A DNA stretch of 16,139 nucleotides from Candidatus Omnitrophota bacterium (GCA_016206755.1 JACQQZ010000060.1:1-16139); one strand, 5' to 3'. Shown: positions 1 to 7,720, numbered from the stretch's first letter. Numbers and translations: made by a program. Notes: generated by a model from the sequence alone, not told the origin.

Positions 1-44
1 CGCCTGAACCTGGCACTCCCGGAAACGGTACCGCTGTACGAGCG
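1..44. repeat. Partial copy of palindromic intergenic repeat
   Basis: Positions 6-44 are a perfect 39-bp reverse-complement match to 7808-7846, the first arm and flank of the palindrome at 7808-7882. Bases 1-5 (cgcct) resemble the loop of that palindrome (cgctt at 7848-7852), so the window probably starts inside the loop of a second full copy whose other arm lies upstream. The core contains the self-complementary CGGTACCG. It ends 24 bases before the parvulin-like gene. The layout resembles a REP-type intergenic element; no transposase is in the window. Confidence 0.8.
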
Positions 45-68
45 GAATACGAGGAGAAGACGATCAAG

Positions 69-1046
69 ATGAAGATTTTAGTCACGTTTATGGCGGTGTT
101 TGTTTTGGCGAGTCCTGTGGATGCAGCGCCGGAAGAAAAGAAACCGGTTTTGGCCGCTCGCCAGCCGTGGGAGGCCAAGCCCCCTGCACCTGTTCCAACC
201 GAGGAACCTGCGGGAAAAATTTTCGATGTTCCGGTGAGCAAGGGAAATTATTTTTTTGCCAAAGCGGTCGCCTATATTTTCCCGCGGCCGTGGGGGGCGG
301 CCGATCTGCCGGAGGCGGACCGCGAGAAAATTGTCTGGGACAATCTGATTCTGCATTACGAATCTTACCGCCAGGGAATTCAGGTATCCGATGAAGAAGT
401 GGACAAGGCGATCAACCAGCTCCTCAAAGATCAAAAACAGTCTTTTACGCGTCAGGGAGACCCTGCGGCTTATCAACAGTGGGTCAAAGATACGCTCAAG
501 GAAGAAGCCGATCTCCTTGAAAATCAAATTCGGTACCTCATTGCCATTCGGAGTCTGAAGGACAAAGTTGTCCGTGAAGCTCAAGTGACGGCCGGCGAAG
601 AAGAATTGCAGCAGGAGTTCCTCAATGAGCAGAATCATGTCAGCGGCGAGATGGTCACCTTTGAGAAAAAAGAAGATGCCGATGCTTTTTACAAGAAACA
701 TAAAACGCCCAAGGCCTGGGAGGCGATGAAGAAAAAAGGCGAGCATGAAGTCCGGCCGGTGAGCTTGATGACTTTGGAAGCCTACATGGATCTGTGGAGC
801 ATTCCGAAGGATCAGATGTACGCGTTTCATGCGTTGCCCATCGGCTCCATCGGCGAACCGATGCCTTTTGGGACGCACTGGTGCGTCTACCGGTTGCTGG
901 ACAAGCGGACGGGGGATTTGAAAGATTTTCCAAAACAGCGGGATTCGTATGTCCATCAGGTCGAGATGAAGAAAAAGTACGAAGCGATGAACCGGTGGGT
1001 TGAGGATTTGAAAACTTCCGCAAAGCTGGAGACGTACATTCCATGA
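69..1046 (+). CDS. Exported SurA/PpiC-like peptidyl-prolyl isomerase/chaperone
   Basis: The 325-aa product starts with a signal peptide (K2, hydrophobic core 3-14, likely cleavage after VDA at 17-19), so it should act in the periplasm. A proline-rich linker (about 20-50) leads to a mostly helical region (about 60-190) resembling the SurA N-terminal chaperone domain. A C-terminal segment (about 190-285) looks like a divergent parvulin rotamase domain, with the family-type end IGEPMPFGTHWCVYRLLDKR. Whether it isomerises prolines cannot be judged, because the domain is weakly conserved. A good ribosome site (aggagaag, 51-58) supports ATG 69. It is followed at 72 bases by the histidine kinase and pseudopilin genes, so assisting folding of secretion or outer-membrane components is a reasonable inference. 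It could be a pure chaperone without isomerase activity. Confidence 0.75.
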   Translation: MKILVTFMAVFVLASPVDAAPEEKKPVLAARQPWEAKPPAPVPTEEPAGKIFDVPVSKGNYFFAKAVAYIFPRPWGAADLPEADREKIVWDNLILHYESYRQGIQVSDEEVDKAINQLLKDQKQSFTRQGDPAAYQQWVKDTLKEEADLLENQIRYLIAIRSLKDKVVREAQVTAGEEELQQEFLNEQNHVSGEMVTFEKKEDADAFYKKHKTPKAWEAMKKKGEHEVRPVSLMTLEAYMDLWSIPKDQMYAFHALPIGSIGEPMPFGTHWCVYRLLDKRTGDLKDFPKQRDSYVHQVEMKKKYEAMNRWVEDLKTSAKLETYIP

Positions 1047-1117
1047 TCTTCCGGACGCGCGGCGCTGTTTTAGCATGAATCGCGTGATGATGGACCGCGA
1101 AGGGCGGCCCTCTTAAG

Positions 1118-2476
1118 ATGCACAAGCTGCTGGAGCGCCAACTCACGGATTGTTTTAAAAGCCGCGCCCCTTCCGGGCCTGAATGGACGGCTTTTTTGGC
1201 TGCCATCGAAGAGGTTTATGCACGAGCGGATTCGGAAACGGGGAACCCCGATCACGAGGAATTGGCCCGGCGGGAAAAAGTCATGCGCAGTCTCCTGGAG
1301 GATCTGCAGCTTTCAAAAAGCCGCCTGGAAGCTCAAAAAGCCGATTTGCAAGAGGTCAACCGAAAGCTGGAGGCGCTGGGCGCGGTCAAAGATGAGTTCG
1401 TCGCCAATGTTTCCCATGAGCTGCGCACCCCGTTGACTGTCATCCGGGAAGGCATCGCGCTGGTTTGCGACGCAAAGCTGGGTCCCGTGACCAAAAACCA
1501 GAGAGAATTTTTGAATGAAATAAGCGCCAATGCGGAGCGGCTGGCCGATCTCGTGAATAACATTTTGGACATTTCCAAATTCGAACAGGGCCGATTGCGG
1601 CTCAGGATGCGCCCGGTCCGCCTTCAAGGGCTTTTTGACGCGGTCATCAAGCAGTACCGCTTGGTTGCAGGACGGCGCTCTTTTTGCGTCGAGGCGCCTG
1701 GGCTTCCGTCCGTGATGGCGGACCCCGACCGCATCTCGCAAGTCCTGGTCAATCTGATTTCCAATGCGATCAAATTTACCGGCCATGACGGCCACATCAC
1801 CCTGATGGGCCGGCTGGAAGGGGATGGGGTGTCTGTTTCCGTCGGCGACGACGGCCCGGGCATCGCTCCGGAAGATCTCCCGAAGCTTTTTCAGCGTTTC
1901 TCCCAACTGGGGCAGGATCCTGGCGGCCGAAAAGGGACCGGTCTTGGGCTGGCATTGTGCAAGGATCTGATCGAGCTCCACGGCGGGACGATTTCCGCGC
2001 ACTCGGAAGCCGGCAAAGGGACGACGTTCAAGTTTATACTGCCGGCTTATTCCCACGAACGCGCCCTGGAAGCCATTTTCCTGGAAATGCAGGCGGCTCA
2101 ACCGGACGCATCCCAGGGCATCGGCATGCTTGTTTTGGACGCTTCCGTGCTGCTGGAGGCCGACTTGCCGTCGCCTTCCGCGAACGAGCAAGCTCTGGAT
2201 TTTCTGGCTTCTTTTATTCGAAAACACACCCATCGCGGCGATCATGTGTTGAGCATTCAGCCGTGTTGGGTTATGATTTTTGCAGACATCGACGCCGGTG
2301 GTTTGCTGGCGATGCAGAAGCGGTTGGAAACGGCTCTGCGCGGGCAAGCTCAATGGGTCGGCCGGAGCTTGGAATTCCGGTGGGTGAAATTGCGCTATCC
2401 CCAAGACGGTTCCAAGGCAGGAGACCTGTTTCAAAAAGCAACGCAGTCTCTAAAACAGAAGGGGGCTTCCCGATAA
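1118..2476 (+). CDS. Soluble sensor histidine kinase with degenerate GGDEF-like tail
   Basis: A 452-aa kinase with no membrane segment or signal peptide, so it is cytoplasmic. Residues 1-48 are a short unassigned N-terminus and 50-88 are a charged probable coiled coil. The HisKA domain carries the phospho-accepting His100 in NVSHELRTP. The ATPase domain has an N box (N212 and N216 in NLISNAIKFT), a G1 box (DDGPGIAP, 244-251) and a G2 box (GTGLGL, 273-278). These motifs indicate active autophosphorylation. About 140 residues follow (310-452) whose pattern (RGDHVLSIQPCWVMIFADID, later DLFQKATQSLKQKG) looks like a diguanylate cyclase fold that has lost the GGDEF signature, so a sensory or regulatory role is more likely than catalysis. 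One base separates it from the response regulator at 2478, its probable partner. No PAS, GAF or HAMP domain is evident, so the signal is unknown. Confidence 0.93.
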   Translation: MHKLLERQLTDCFKSRAPSGPEWTAFLAAIEEVYARADSETGNPDHEELARREKVMRSLLEDLQLSKSRLEAQKADLQEVNRKLEALGAVKDEFVANVSHELRTPLTVIREGIALVCDAKLGPVTKNQREFLNEISANAERLADLVNNILDISKFEQGRLRLRMRPVRLQGLFDAVIKQYRLVAGRRSFCVEAPGLPSVMADPDRISQVLVNLISNAIKFTGHDGHITLMGRLEGDGVSVSVGDDGPGIAPEDLPKLFQRFSQLGQDPGGRKGTGLGLALCKDLIELHGGTISAHSEAGKGTTFKFILPAYSHERALEAIFLEMQAAQPDASQGIGMLVLDASVLLEADLPSPSANEQALDFLASFIRKHTHRGDHVLSIQPCWVMIFADIDAGGLLAMQKRLETALRGQAQWVGRSLEFRWVKLRYPQDGSKAGDLFQKATQSLKQKGASR

Positions 2477-2477
2477 C

Positions 2478-2870
2478 ATGTCGCAGCCCGTACGGATCTT
2501 ATTGGTGGACGACGAGCCCAGCATTTTGAAGATGGTGGGCAAGCGTTTGGAAGTTTCCGGGTACGCGGTGAGCGTGGCCATGGACGGACAAGAGGCGCTG
2601 GAGAAAGTCACCGTGGAGCGCCCGGACTTGGTGATCCTCGACTTGATGCTGCCGAAGCTCAACGGGTATTCCGTTTGTTCCACCCTCAAGCAGGACCCCG
2701 CCCTGAAATCGATCCCGGTCATTCTGTTCAGCGCCAAGGCGCTGGACAGGGACGTCCAGCAGGGGATGGCGTGCGGGGCCGATGCCTACATCTGCAAGCC
2801 GTTTAAGGCGCAGGAATTGTTGGAGCAGATTCAGCTGCTGCTCAAAGCCAGAATATCGGAAGGGGGATGA
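2478..2870 (+). CDS. Single-domain response regulator (receiver only)
   Basis: The 130-aa protein is one CheY-like receiver domain. The acidic pair D11-D12, phospho-acceptor D55 (VILDLML), hydroxyl residue S85 and K107 (CKPF) are all present, so it should be phosphorylatable. There is no DNA-binding or enzymatic output domain, so it presumably works by protein contact. It starts one base after the histidine kinase stop and ends exactly before gspG, whose ribosome site lies inside its last codons. It shares a very similar stretch with the regulator at 3306 (NGYSVCSTLK here, NGYSICSTLK there), suggesting a local duplication. The kinase at 1118 is the obvious phosphate donor; this pairing is inferred from position. 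Confidence 0.93.
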   Translation: MSQPVRILLVDDEPSILKMVGKRLEVSGYAVSVAMDGQEALEKVTVERPDLVILDLMLPKLNGYSVCSTLKQDPALKSIPVILFSAKALDRDVQQGMACGADAYICKPFKAQELLEQIQLLLKARISEGG

Positions 2871-3299
2871 ATGATTTGCTCACGGCCATTGCGCTCAAAA
2901 GGTTTCACGCTGATCGAATTGATGCTCGTGGTGATCATCATCGCCGCGCTGGCTTCGATGGTGGTTCCGCGCCTGGCGGGGCGTTCGGAAGAAGCGCGCG
3001 TTGGGACGGCAAAGGCCGACATCAAGGGAAACCTTTCGGTCGCGCTCCGTTTGTACGAAGTGGACAACGGCCGCTATCCTTCGACCGACCAGGGTTTGAA
3101 TGCGCTTCGGGAAAAACCGGCCAGCCCTCCGACCCCGGCCAACTGGAAGGGGCCCTACATTGAACAGGAACCGAAAGATCCCTGGGGCAAGCCATACCTG
3201 TACCGCTATCCGGGCACCCATCCTCCCTACGACTACGACCTGTACTCTTGGGGGCCCGATGGCGCAGAAGGCACGGACGACATCGTGAACTGGGATTAA
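2871..3299 (+). CDS. gspG: Type II secretion major pseudopilin GspG
   Basis: A 142-aa pseudopilin. It has a class III signal: basic leader, cleavage after G11 before F12, and Glu16 at mature position +5 in GFTLIELMLVVIII, followed by the hydrophobic N-terminal helix. The C-terminal part has the usual GspG layout: a YPSTDQGLNAL segment, GPYI, KDPWGKPYLYRYPG, then an acidic end (SWGPDGAEGTDD) that binds calcium in characterised GspG. Length matches the family. The start is fixed by ggaaggggg (2858-2866) and by the adjoining stop of the upstream regulator. It forms the shaft of the pseudopilus in the inner membrane and periplasm after processing by a prepilin peptidase, which is not encoded here. 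Confidence 0.96.
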   Translation: MICSRPLRSKGFTLIELMLVVIIIAALASMVVPRLAGRSEEARVGTAKADIKGNLSVALRLYEVDNGRYPSTDQGLNALREKPASPPTPANWKGPYIEQEPKDPWGKPYLYRYPGTHPPYDYDLYSWGPDGAEGTDDIVNWD

Positions 3300-3305
3300 G
3301 CCCCC

Positions 3306-3725
3306 ATGCCATCGCAGATCCTTTTGGTGGACGATGACCCGAAGCTGTTGGAGATGGCGGAGAAATACCTCACCGGCCAGGGATTTGAAGTGGTCACCGT
3401 CGGAGACGGTGAAAAAGCGCTCGAGCGCATCTGGAAGGTTCAGCCGGATCTCATCATCCTGGACTTGATTCTCCCGGGCATGAACGGCTATTCCATTTGC
3501 TCCACTTTGAAAAAAGACCCGCGATTCAAAAACATCCCGGTTATTATTTTTTCCCAGCACATCCAGGAGACGGAAGAAGAGATCAAATTGCTGTGCGGGG
3601 CGGACGCTTGCCTTCAAAAGCCCTTTCGCGGCGCGGTGTTGATGTCGAAAATTCAAAGTCTTCTGAAGCCCCCCTCCGAGGGTTCCCGCAATGGCCCCTC
3701 CGGCGACGAGAACTCCCCGGTCTAG
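3306..3725 (+). CDS. Single-domain response regulator inside the pseudopilin operon
   Basis: A 139-aa receiver-only protein. It has D9-D10-D11, phospho-acceptor D53 (IILDLIL), S83 and K105 (QKPF), so the phosphorylation site is intact. A short polar tail (about 122-139, rich in S, G, P and E) follows the domain. It starts 6 bases after gspG and its TAG stop abuts the ATG of gspI. In canonical type II operons this slot holds gspH. It resembles the regulator at 2478, particularly from NGYSICSTLKKDP to the NIPVIIFS strand, and is probably a paralogue. No output domain is present, so it may act through a partner such as the GspL-like protein or the kinase; that is inference. Confidence 0.93.
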   Translation: MPSQILLVDDDPKLLEMAEKYLTGQGFEVVTVGDGEKALERIWKVQPDLIILDLILPGMNGYSICSTLKKDPRFKNIPVIIFSQHIQETEEEIKLLCGADACLQKPFRGAVLMSKIQSLLKPPSEGSRNGPSGDENSPV

Positions 3726-4112
3726 ATGTTCAAGCATCGCGGGATGACGTTGGTGGAGGTGCTGATGGCCGTCGCACTCCTGGGCATCGGCGCCGCTTTT
3801 TTGCTGCAATCTTTCGCCACCGTTTCCCGCGCGTTGGATGTGGCCCAGACGCAAACCGATGCGTACGGTTTTTCCGTTTCCAAGATGGAAGAGCTCCAGG
3901 CCGCTTGGCGGGCAGGGCATACGCCGGACATGGAAGGGAGCTTTCAGATCCACAACAAGCGCTTTCTCTGGCAGGCGGAGGCGGCTGCCCACGAACCGGA
4001 AGCGGTCTTCTCTCCTCTTTCGACCCTGACGCTTCGCGTGCAATGGAATCAGCGCGGGGCGCAGGCCCTGGAATGGCGGACCTTTGTGAAAACCCCGGAA
4101 GCCGCCGAGTGA
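3726..4112 (+). CDS. gspI: Minor pseudopilin GspI
   Basis: A 128-aa pseudopilin with a six-residue leader (MFKHRG), cleavage before M7 and Glu11 at mature +5 in MTLVEVLMAVALLGIG, followed by a hydrophobic helix. The length, the EVLMAVALL motif and the compact C-terminal beta region ending LEWRTFVKTP fit GspI, a tip-complex minor pseudopilin that nucleates with GspJ and GspK. Position before gspJ and gspK supports this over GspH. It starts directly at the upstream stop (TAGATG), and its stop overlaps the GTG of gspJ (GTGA), which indicates translational coupling. Confidence 0.85.
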   Translation: MFKHRGMTLVEVLMAVALLGIGAAFLLQSFATVSRALDVAQTQTDAYGFSVSKMEELQAAWRAGHTPDMEGSFQIHNKRFLWQAEAAAHEPEAVFSPLSTLTLRVQWNQRGAQALEWRTFVKTPEAAE

Positions 4113-4726
4113 AGCCGTCCCGCGGATTGACTCTGCTGGAGCTGCTCGTCGTTATTTCCCTGCTGGCCCTGGTGATGATGGCGGTCATCGGCATGATGAT
4201 GGGAGGATTGCGGGTGTATGCGCGCTCCCAGGATTACTCTCAAATGGATCAGCATTTGGTCCTGGCTTTTGAAACGATGCGCCGCGATCTCCACAATGCC
4301 CGCCGTTTCAAACCGGTGGCCTATCAAGGCGCTTACGACCAGCTTGAATTTCCTGCGTTGATTTTTGTAGAGCTGAGCGATGAGTCCCGGATCGAAGAGA
4401 TGGGACGCGTCGGATATTACTTGGATTTTCAACGGAAAACGCTGTGCCGTTCCCGCCGGCCTTACTGGGCCGCGCGGAACCGTTCTCTGAGAGAAACGTG
4501 CGATCCGTTGCTGACCGGCGTGGACCGCCTGCGGTTCGAGTATTATTTACCGGACAGTTCGGGGGACTATGAATGGACTGCAAGTTTGGATTCCGAAGAG
4601 CCGCCCTTGGCGGTCAAGGTTGAAATTGGCTACACGGAGAAAAATTCCCGCCAGCGGCAGGCGCGTTCAACCGTCATTCACTTGCCTGCGGCCGCTCCGC
4701 CTGCCCCGCCTGCCCCGCCGCGGTAG
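4109..4726 (+). CDS. gspJ: Minor pseudopilin GspJ
   Basis: A 205-aa pseudopilin read from GTG 4109, which overlaps the gspI stop by four bases. The same frame is open far upstream, but that part lies over the regulator and gspI and is not coding. The leader is MKPSRG, cleavage falls before L7, and Glu11 is at mature +5 in LTLLELLVVISLLALV. The globular domain contains FETMRRDLHNAR and a long beta-rich region with DRLRFEYYLPDSSGDYEW, typical of GspJ. The C-terminus is a low-complexity PAAAPPAPPAPPR encoded by a 9-bp tandem repeat that is also read by the start of gspK. It forms part of the pseudopilus tip with GspI and GspK. Confidence 0.88.
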   Translation: MKPSRGLTLLELLVVISLLALVMMAVIGMMMGGLRVYARSQDYSQMDQHLVLAFETMRRDLHNARRFKPVAYQGAYDQLEFPALIFVELSDESRIEEMGRVGYYLDFQRKTLCRSRRPYWAARNRSLRETCDPLLTGVDRLRFEYYLPDSSGDYEWTASLDSEEPPLAVKVEIGYTEKNSRQRQARSTVIHLPAAAPPAPPAPPR

Positions 4727-5651
4727 CGTTCTGATCGTCGTTGTTTGGACGCTGGCGATCCTCAGCATCCTGGCGGCAGGGTTGGGGGTGCGGGCTTCTT
4801 TTGCTTTGGGGGCCGGCAGCCGCTGGAAAGGGCAGTTTCGGGCGGGCCTTGCGGCCGAATCGCTGGCGCAGTATGCCTTGACGCAGATGGCGTTTGATCC
4901 GACGCCGGGCTTCGATGTCCCCTCCGAAGAGTGGCAGAATCTTTCAGGGTGGCAGTCGCTCAATCTGGCCGACGTTCAAATCAAGTTTGACAGCTTGACG
5001 GATGAGGACCGGAGGATCAGCTTAAACACCGGCTCGGCTGAAATGCTCTATGCGTTGCTGACTGCGCTGGGCGCCCGCCCGGCCCAGGCGGAAGAAGTCT
5101 CGCAGTCCATTGTGGATTGGCGCGATGAAGACCATGATGAACACAGCCACGGAGCTGAAAATTACCACTACCGGAATCTCAGTCCGGGCTATGATTGCAA
5201 GGATGCCCCTTTTGAAAACGCGGAAGAGCTGCTGTTGGTCAAAGGGGTTACCCCAGGTCTGTACAAAGCCCTGCGTCCTTACGTGACGGTCTTTGGCAAC
5301 GGTTTCCTGAATTTGAACACAGCCGAACCGTTCTTGCTGCGTACGCTCGGTTTGAGCGAGCAGGGGATTGCCGGAATTTCGGCCTATCGCGTCGGGGAGG
5401 ATGGGCTTGCGGGAACTGAGGATGATCGCGCGCTGGCTTCAACCGCCGGCGTTGTCGTGGATCTGGCCGGTTTCATCCCGGTGGAAGATCAGAATCTGCT
5501 GACCCGCGCGATGCAGGACAAACGGATCGGCGTTCAATCGAGGGATTTTTCATTCACGGTTTCTTCCGAAACTCCGGCTTTGAGGAGTAAGATGAAGATT
5601 TGGTGCGTGGTCAGCCGGACAGGACAAATCAAAGCATGGCGAGAAGAGTAA
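4569..5651 (+). CDS. gspK: Minor pseudopilin GspK (start uncertain)
   Basis: A GspK-type tip pseudopilin. The hydrophobic N-helix RGSVLIVVVWTLAILSILAAG lacks Glu at +5, as is usual for GspK. The body carries the family hallmarks DEDRRISLNT, SIVDWRDEDHDEHS, an EELLLVKGVTP helical region and NLNTA. The start is unclear. The only in-frame ATG (4569) gives a basic leader of about 50 residues and a 158-base overlap with gspJ, and its ggggg run lies too close to be an ideal ribosome site. In-frame TTG codons occur at 4620 and 4626, and CTG codons at 4686, 4701 and 4710, immediately before RGSVLI. The shortest would give a leader of normal length but needs a rare start codon. The stop overlaps the gspL start by 16 bases. 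Confidence 0.87.
   Translation: MNGLQVWIPKSRPWRSRLKLATRRKIPASGRRVQPSFTCLRPLRLPRLPRRGSVLIVVVWTLAILSILAAGLGVRASFALGAGSRWKGQFRAGLAAESLAQYALTQMAFDPTPGFDVPSEEWQNLSGWQSLNLADVQIKFDSLTDEDRRISLNTGSAEMLYALLTALGARPAQAEEVSQSIVDWRDEDHDEHSHGAENYHYRNLSPGYDCKDAPFENAEELLLVKGVTPGLYKALRPYVTVFGNGFLNLNTAEPFLLRTLGLSEQGIAGISAYRVGEDGLAGTEDDRALASTAGVVVDLAGFIPVEDQNLLTRAMQDKRIGVQSRDFSFTVSSETPALRSKMKIWCVVSRTGQIKAWREE
4697..4719. repeat. 9-bp tandem repeat at the gspJ/gspK junction
   Basis: The unit ccgcctgcc occurs twice in tandem (4697-4705, 4706-4714) followed by a partial third copy. In the gspJ frame it encodes PPA repeats at the C-terminus; in the gspK frame it encodes RLP repeats just before the membrane helix. 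Slippage here would change both proteins by whole codons without a frameshift. Confidence 0.75.
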
Positions 5652-7117
5652 CCGTCCCCAAAACCAGCGGCGTGGCGGGCGGCCGGACGGTGGTGCTGTT
5701 CGGTCCGCAGTGGTTTAAGCTTTTGCACGTCGCCCCGCTCGCCCCCGGGCGCGTTTTGTCTAAAATTTTGGCGGTCTCCATCGCCGGCATGGATGACGCG
5801 CAGGTTTTGGAAGCCGTTCGTCCCGCCGCCCATTCCGCCGGATTTGCCATGGCCAACGTCTGGATTGCAACGGCGTCGCAATTCACCACCCTGCGTCTCT
5901 TGAGTTTGCCCTCGTCCGACCCCAAAGAAATTCGCGACATGATCGATTTGCAAATTGAAAAAAATACGCCGCACGCCAAAGAAGAGATCCTGTCGGACTC
6001 GACCCTCGTTGAAACGGATCCGAATGGATATTCGCGGATGGCGCTGGCCATTGTTCACCGCGACGTGGTCTCGTGCAGCGTCAAAATGGCGGAGGCGCTG
6101 GGTTGGCGCGTCGCAGGGGTGGTGTGCGAAGCCGACGGATTGGCCCAATGGCAAAAAATGGTTCGCCCCCAGGAGGCCGCTTCGGCTGCGGCGGCGCTTG
6201 TGGCCGACATTGACACCGACGCAACCACCGTCGCCGTTCTTTCCCGGGGAAACCTCTACTTTCACCGCAGCATGGCGTTGGGAATGGTCCAGATGGCCTC
6301 CGACGCATCGCAGGGCGCCGTGGACAGCTTCATTCAAGAACTCCAGAGATCCGCAGAGGCGTTTGAGGCCGAAGGGATGAACATGCCGCCCCAGACGGTT
6401 CTGGTGACGGGACTGGCCCATTCGCCTTTGGACCTTGCCGCGAAAATTCAACGGGCTCTGAATTTGCCCGTTCAGGTGGTTCCGGTGTTCGAGCGTTGTC
6501 CCGCCACCAAGCCCGCGACCTCCATGGCGCTGCAAGTTTCCACCCAAACATCTTTTGCGAGTTTGGCCGGGCTGGGTTTTGCTTCCGGGCGACTGGACTT
6601 GACCCCGCCCTCCGTGAAGCTTCGACATGCTTTTGAAAAACGCGCCCAAGCGCTTTTGGGTCTGGGCTCAAGAGCGGTGGTCTTGCTCCTGCTGGTCTGC
6701 CTGCTCGCGTTCGTTAAAACCTATCAGCTTCAGCGTTACCATGACCGGATGGTTCAAGAACATGCCGTGATGGATCTGCCGGCCCGCGACATTGCCCAAA
6801 CGCTGGACAAGCTGAGCGTTGTTCAGAGCCGCATGCGCAAACGCGGGTATGTTTTGGAGGCCATGGAGCACATCAGCCGCTGGGTGCCCGGCTCGATCCG
6901 GCTGACCTCCTTTGGTTATTCGACGGGGGAGCCGATTGTGCTCAAGGGCACGTCCCGGGAGCTTCCCCAGGTTTACGAGTTTGTTTCGGTTTTGGGAAAA
7001 GAGCCGCTGTTTAAAAAAGTGGAAGCCCGCCGGGTCTCCAAGCGCAAAGTGGAAGGCCAGGATGTGACGGACTTTGAGGTGGTTTGCACATTGGCCGAGG
7101 AAAAGGCGATTCCGTAA
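5636..7117 (+). CDS. gspL: GspL-like assembly protein (PilM-PilN type)
   Basis: A 493-aa protein. Residues 1 to about 340 resemble the actin-like cytoplasmic domain of GspL/PilM, including SKILAVSIAG, the DLQIEKNTPHAKEEIL segment and a later VLVTGLAHSPLDLAAKIQ motif. A single membrane helix lies near 346-361 (VVLLLLVCLLAFV). The periplasmic part (362-493) has a coiled-coil-like stretch and then a ferredoxin-like PilN fold (VPGSIRLTSFGYSTGEPIVL). GspL corresponds to a PilM-PilN fusion and links the secretion ATPase to the inner-membrane platform through GspM. I chose ATG 5636 (aggac at 5621-5625) over 5600 because it leaves only a 16-base overlap with gspK. It is longer than most GspL proteins (about 400 aa). 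The stop overlaps the gspM start by one base (TAATG). Confidence 0.83.
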   Translation: MARRVTVPKTSGVAGGRTVVLFGPQWFKLLHVAPLAPGRVLSKILAVSIAGMDDAQVLEAVRPAAHSAGFAMANVWIATASQFTTLRLLSLPSSDPKEIRDMIDLQIEKNTPHAKEEILSDSTLVETDPNGYSRMALAIVHRDVVSCSVKMAEALGWRVAGVVCEADGLAQWQKMVRPQEAASAAAALVADIDTDATTVAVLSRGNLYFHRSMALGMVQMASDASQGAVDSFIQELQRSAEAFEAEGMNMPPQTVLVTGLAHSPLDLAAKIQRALNLPVQVVPVFERCPATKPATSMALQVSTQTSFASLAGLGFASGRLDLTPPSVKLRHAFEKRAQALLGLGSRAVVLLLLVCLLAFVKTYQLQRYHDRMVQEHAVMDLPARDIAQTLDKLSVVQSRMRKRGYVLEAMEHISRWVPGSIRLTSFGYSTGEPIVLKGTSRELPQVYEFVSVLGKEPLFKKVEARRVSKRKVEGQDVTDFEVVCTLAEEKAIP

Positions 7118-7704
7118 TGCCCAAGAAAATCGAGCTGCCAAAACTTTCAAGGATGTCCAAGAAAGAACAGCTGTTGGCTGTCGCGACGGTTCTGGTGGTC
7201 GCGCTTCTGTTGTTGGACCGCGTCGTTTTGTCGCCCTGGATCAGGCATCTGGGCAAGCTGCGCGAAGAAATCCGGAGATTGGAAGAGACGCACATCGGCT
7301 ATCAGCGTTTGCTGGGCTTGGGGGACCGCGTCCGGGCCGACGCCGAAATTTTGAAGCCTTATTTGAAGCCCGGGGCGGCCAGTGATTTGCAGATGGCCGG
7401 CATGCTCAAGGAAATTGAGGGAATGGCCCGGCAATCCCAGATCTCCCTGGAAGGGATCAAGCCCCTCCCCGGGGATGAAACCGATTTGATTCAATCCTAT
7501 GCTTTTGAAGTGCAATTCCAATCCTTCCTTCCGCAGTGGATCCGTTTTCTTCATCTGATTGAGACCTCCCCGTCGTTGTTCGAGGTTGAGCGCGCTTCCC
7601 TGGACATCGAAGATGAGAAGCCCGGCTTGATGTCCGGTTATCTGCGCCTCAAAGGAGTCGTGATGCGTGATGCTACCCAGGATTCGCAAAGCCATGTACA
7701 ATAG
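7117..7704 (+). CDS. gspM: GspM/PilO-like inner-membrane assembly protein
   Basis: A 195-aa bitopic protein with a short basic cytoplasmic tail (1-18), one membrane helix (about 19-33, LLAVATVLVVALLLL), a coiled-coil segment (about 42-60, LREEIRRLEETH) and a periplasmic ferredoxin-like domain with MAGMLKEIEGMARQSQISLEGIKP and later SFLPQWIRFLHLIETSPSLFEVE, the pattern of GspM/PilO. It would pair with the GspL-like protein in the inner-membrane platform. ATG 7117 shares one base with the gspL stop, and this coupling is why I prefer it to the upstream GTG-type extension. It is the last gene of the operon, and its stop lies 16 bases before a tRNA. Confidence 0.83.
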   Translation: MPKKIELPKLSRMSKKEQLLAVATVLVVALLLLDRVVLSPWIRHLGKLREEIRRLEETHIGYQRLLGLGDRVRADAEILKPYLKPGAASDLQMAGMLKEIEGMARQSQISLEGIKPLPGDETDLIQSYAFEVQFQSFLPQWIRFLHLIETSPSLFEVERASLDIEDEKPGLMSGYLRLKGVVMRDATQDSQSHVQ

Positions 7705-7720
7705 GAATCCTGCTTTTTCT

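Noticed and set aside
1075..1116. A 13-codon frame (ATG 1075 to TAA) just before the histidine kinase gene
   Set aside because: Too short, no ribosome site, no recognisable motif; most likely chance.
2895..4043. Long open frame on the minus strand
   Set aside because: It lies over gspG, a regulator and gspI, all with clear family motifs; the minus-strand product has none and is a shadow of GC-rich coding sequence.
3497..4108. Upstream extension of the gspJ frame
   Set aside because: It would overlay the regulator and gspI and put about 200 unrelated residues before the pseudopilin leader; the GTG at 4109 overlapping the gspI stop is the natural start.
5534..6649. 371-codon minus-strand frame
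   Set aside because: Antisense to gspK/gspL, low complexity (G, R, H rich) and without motifs.
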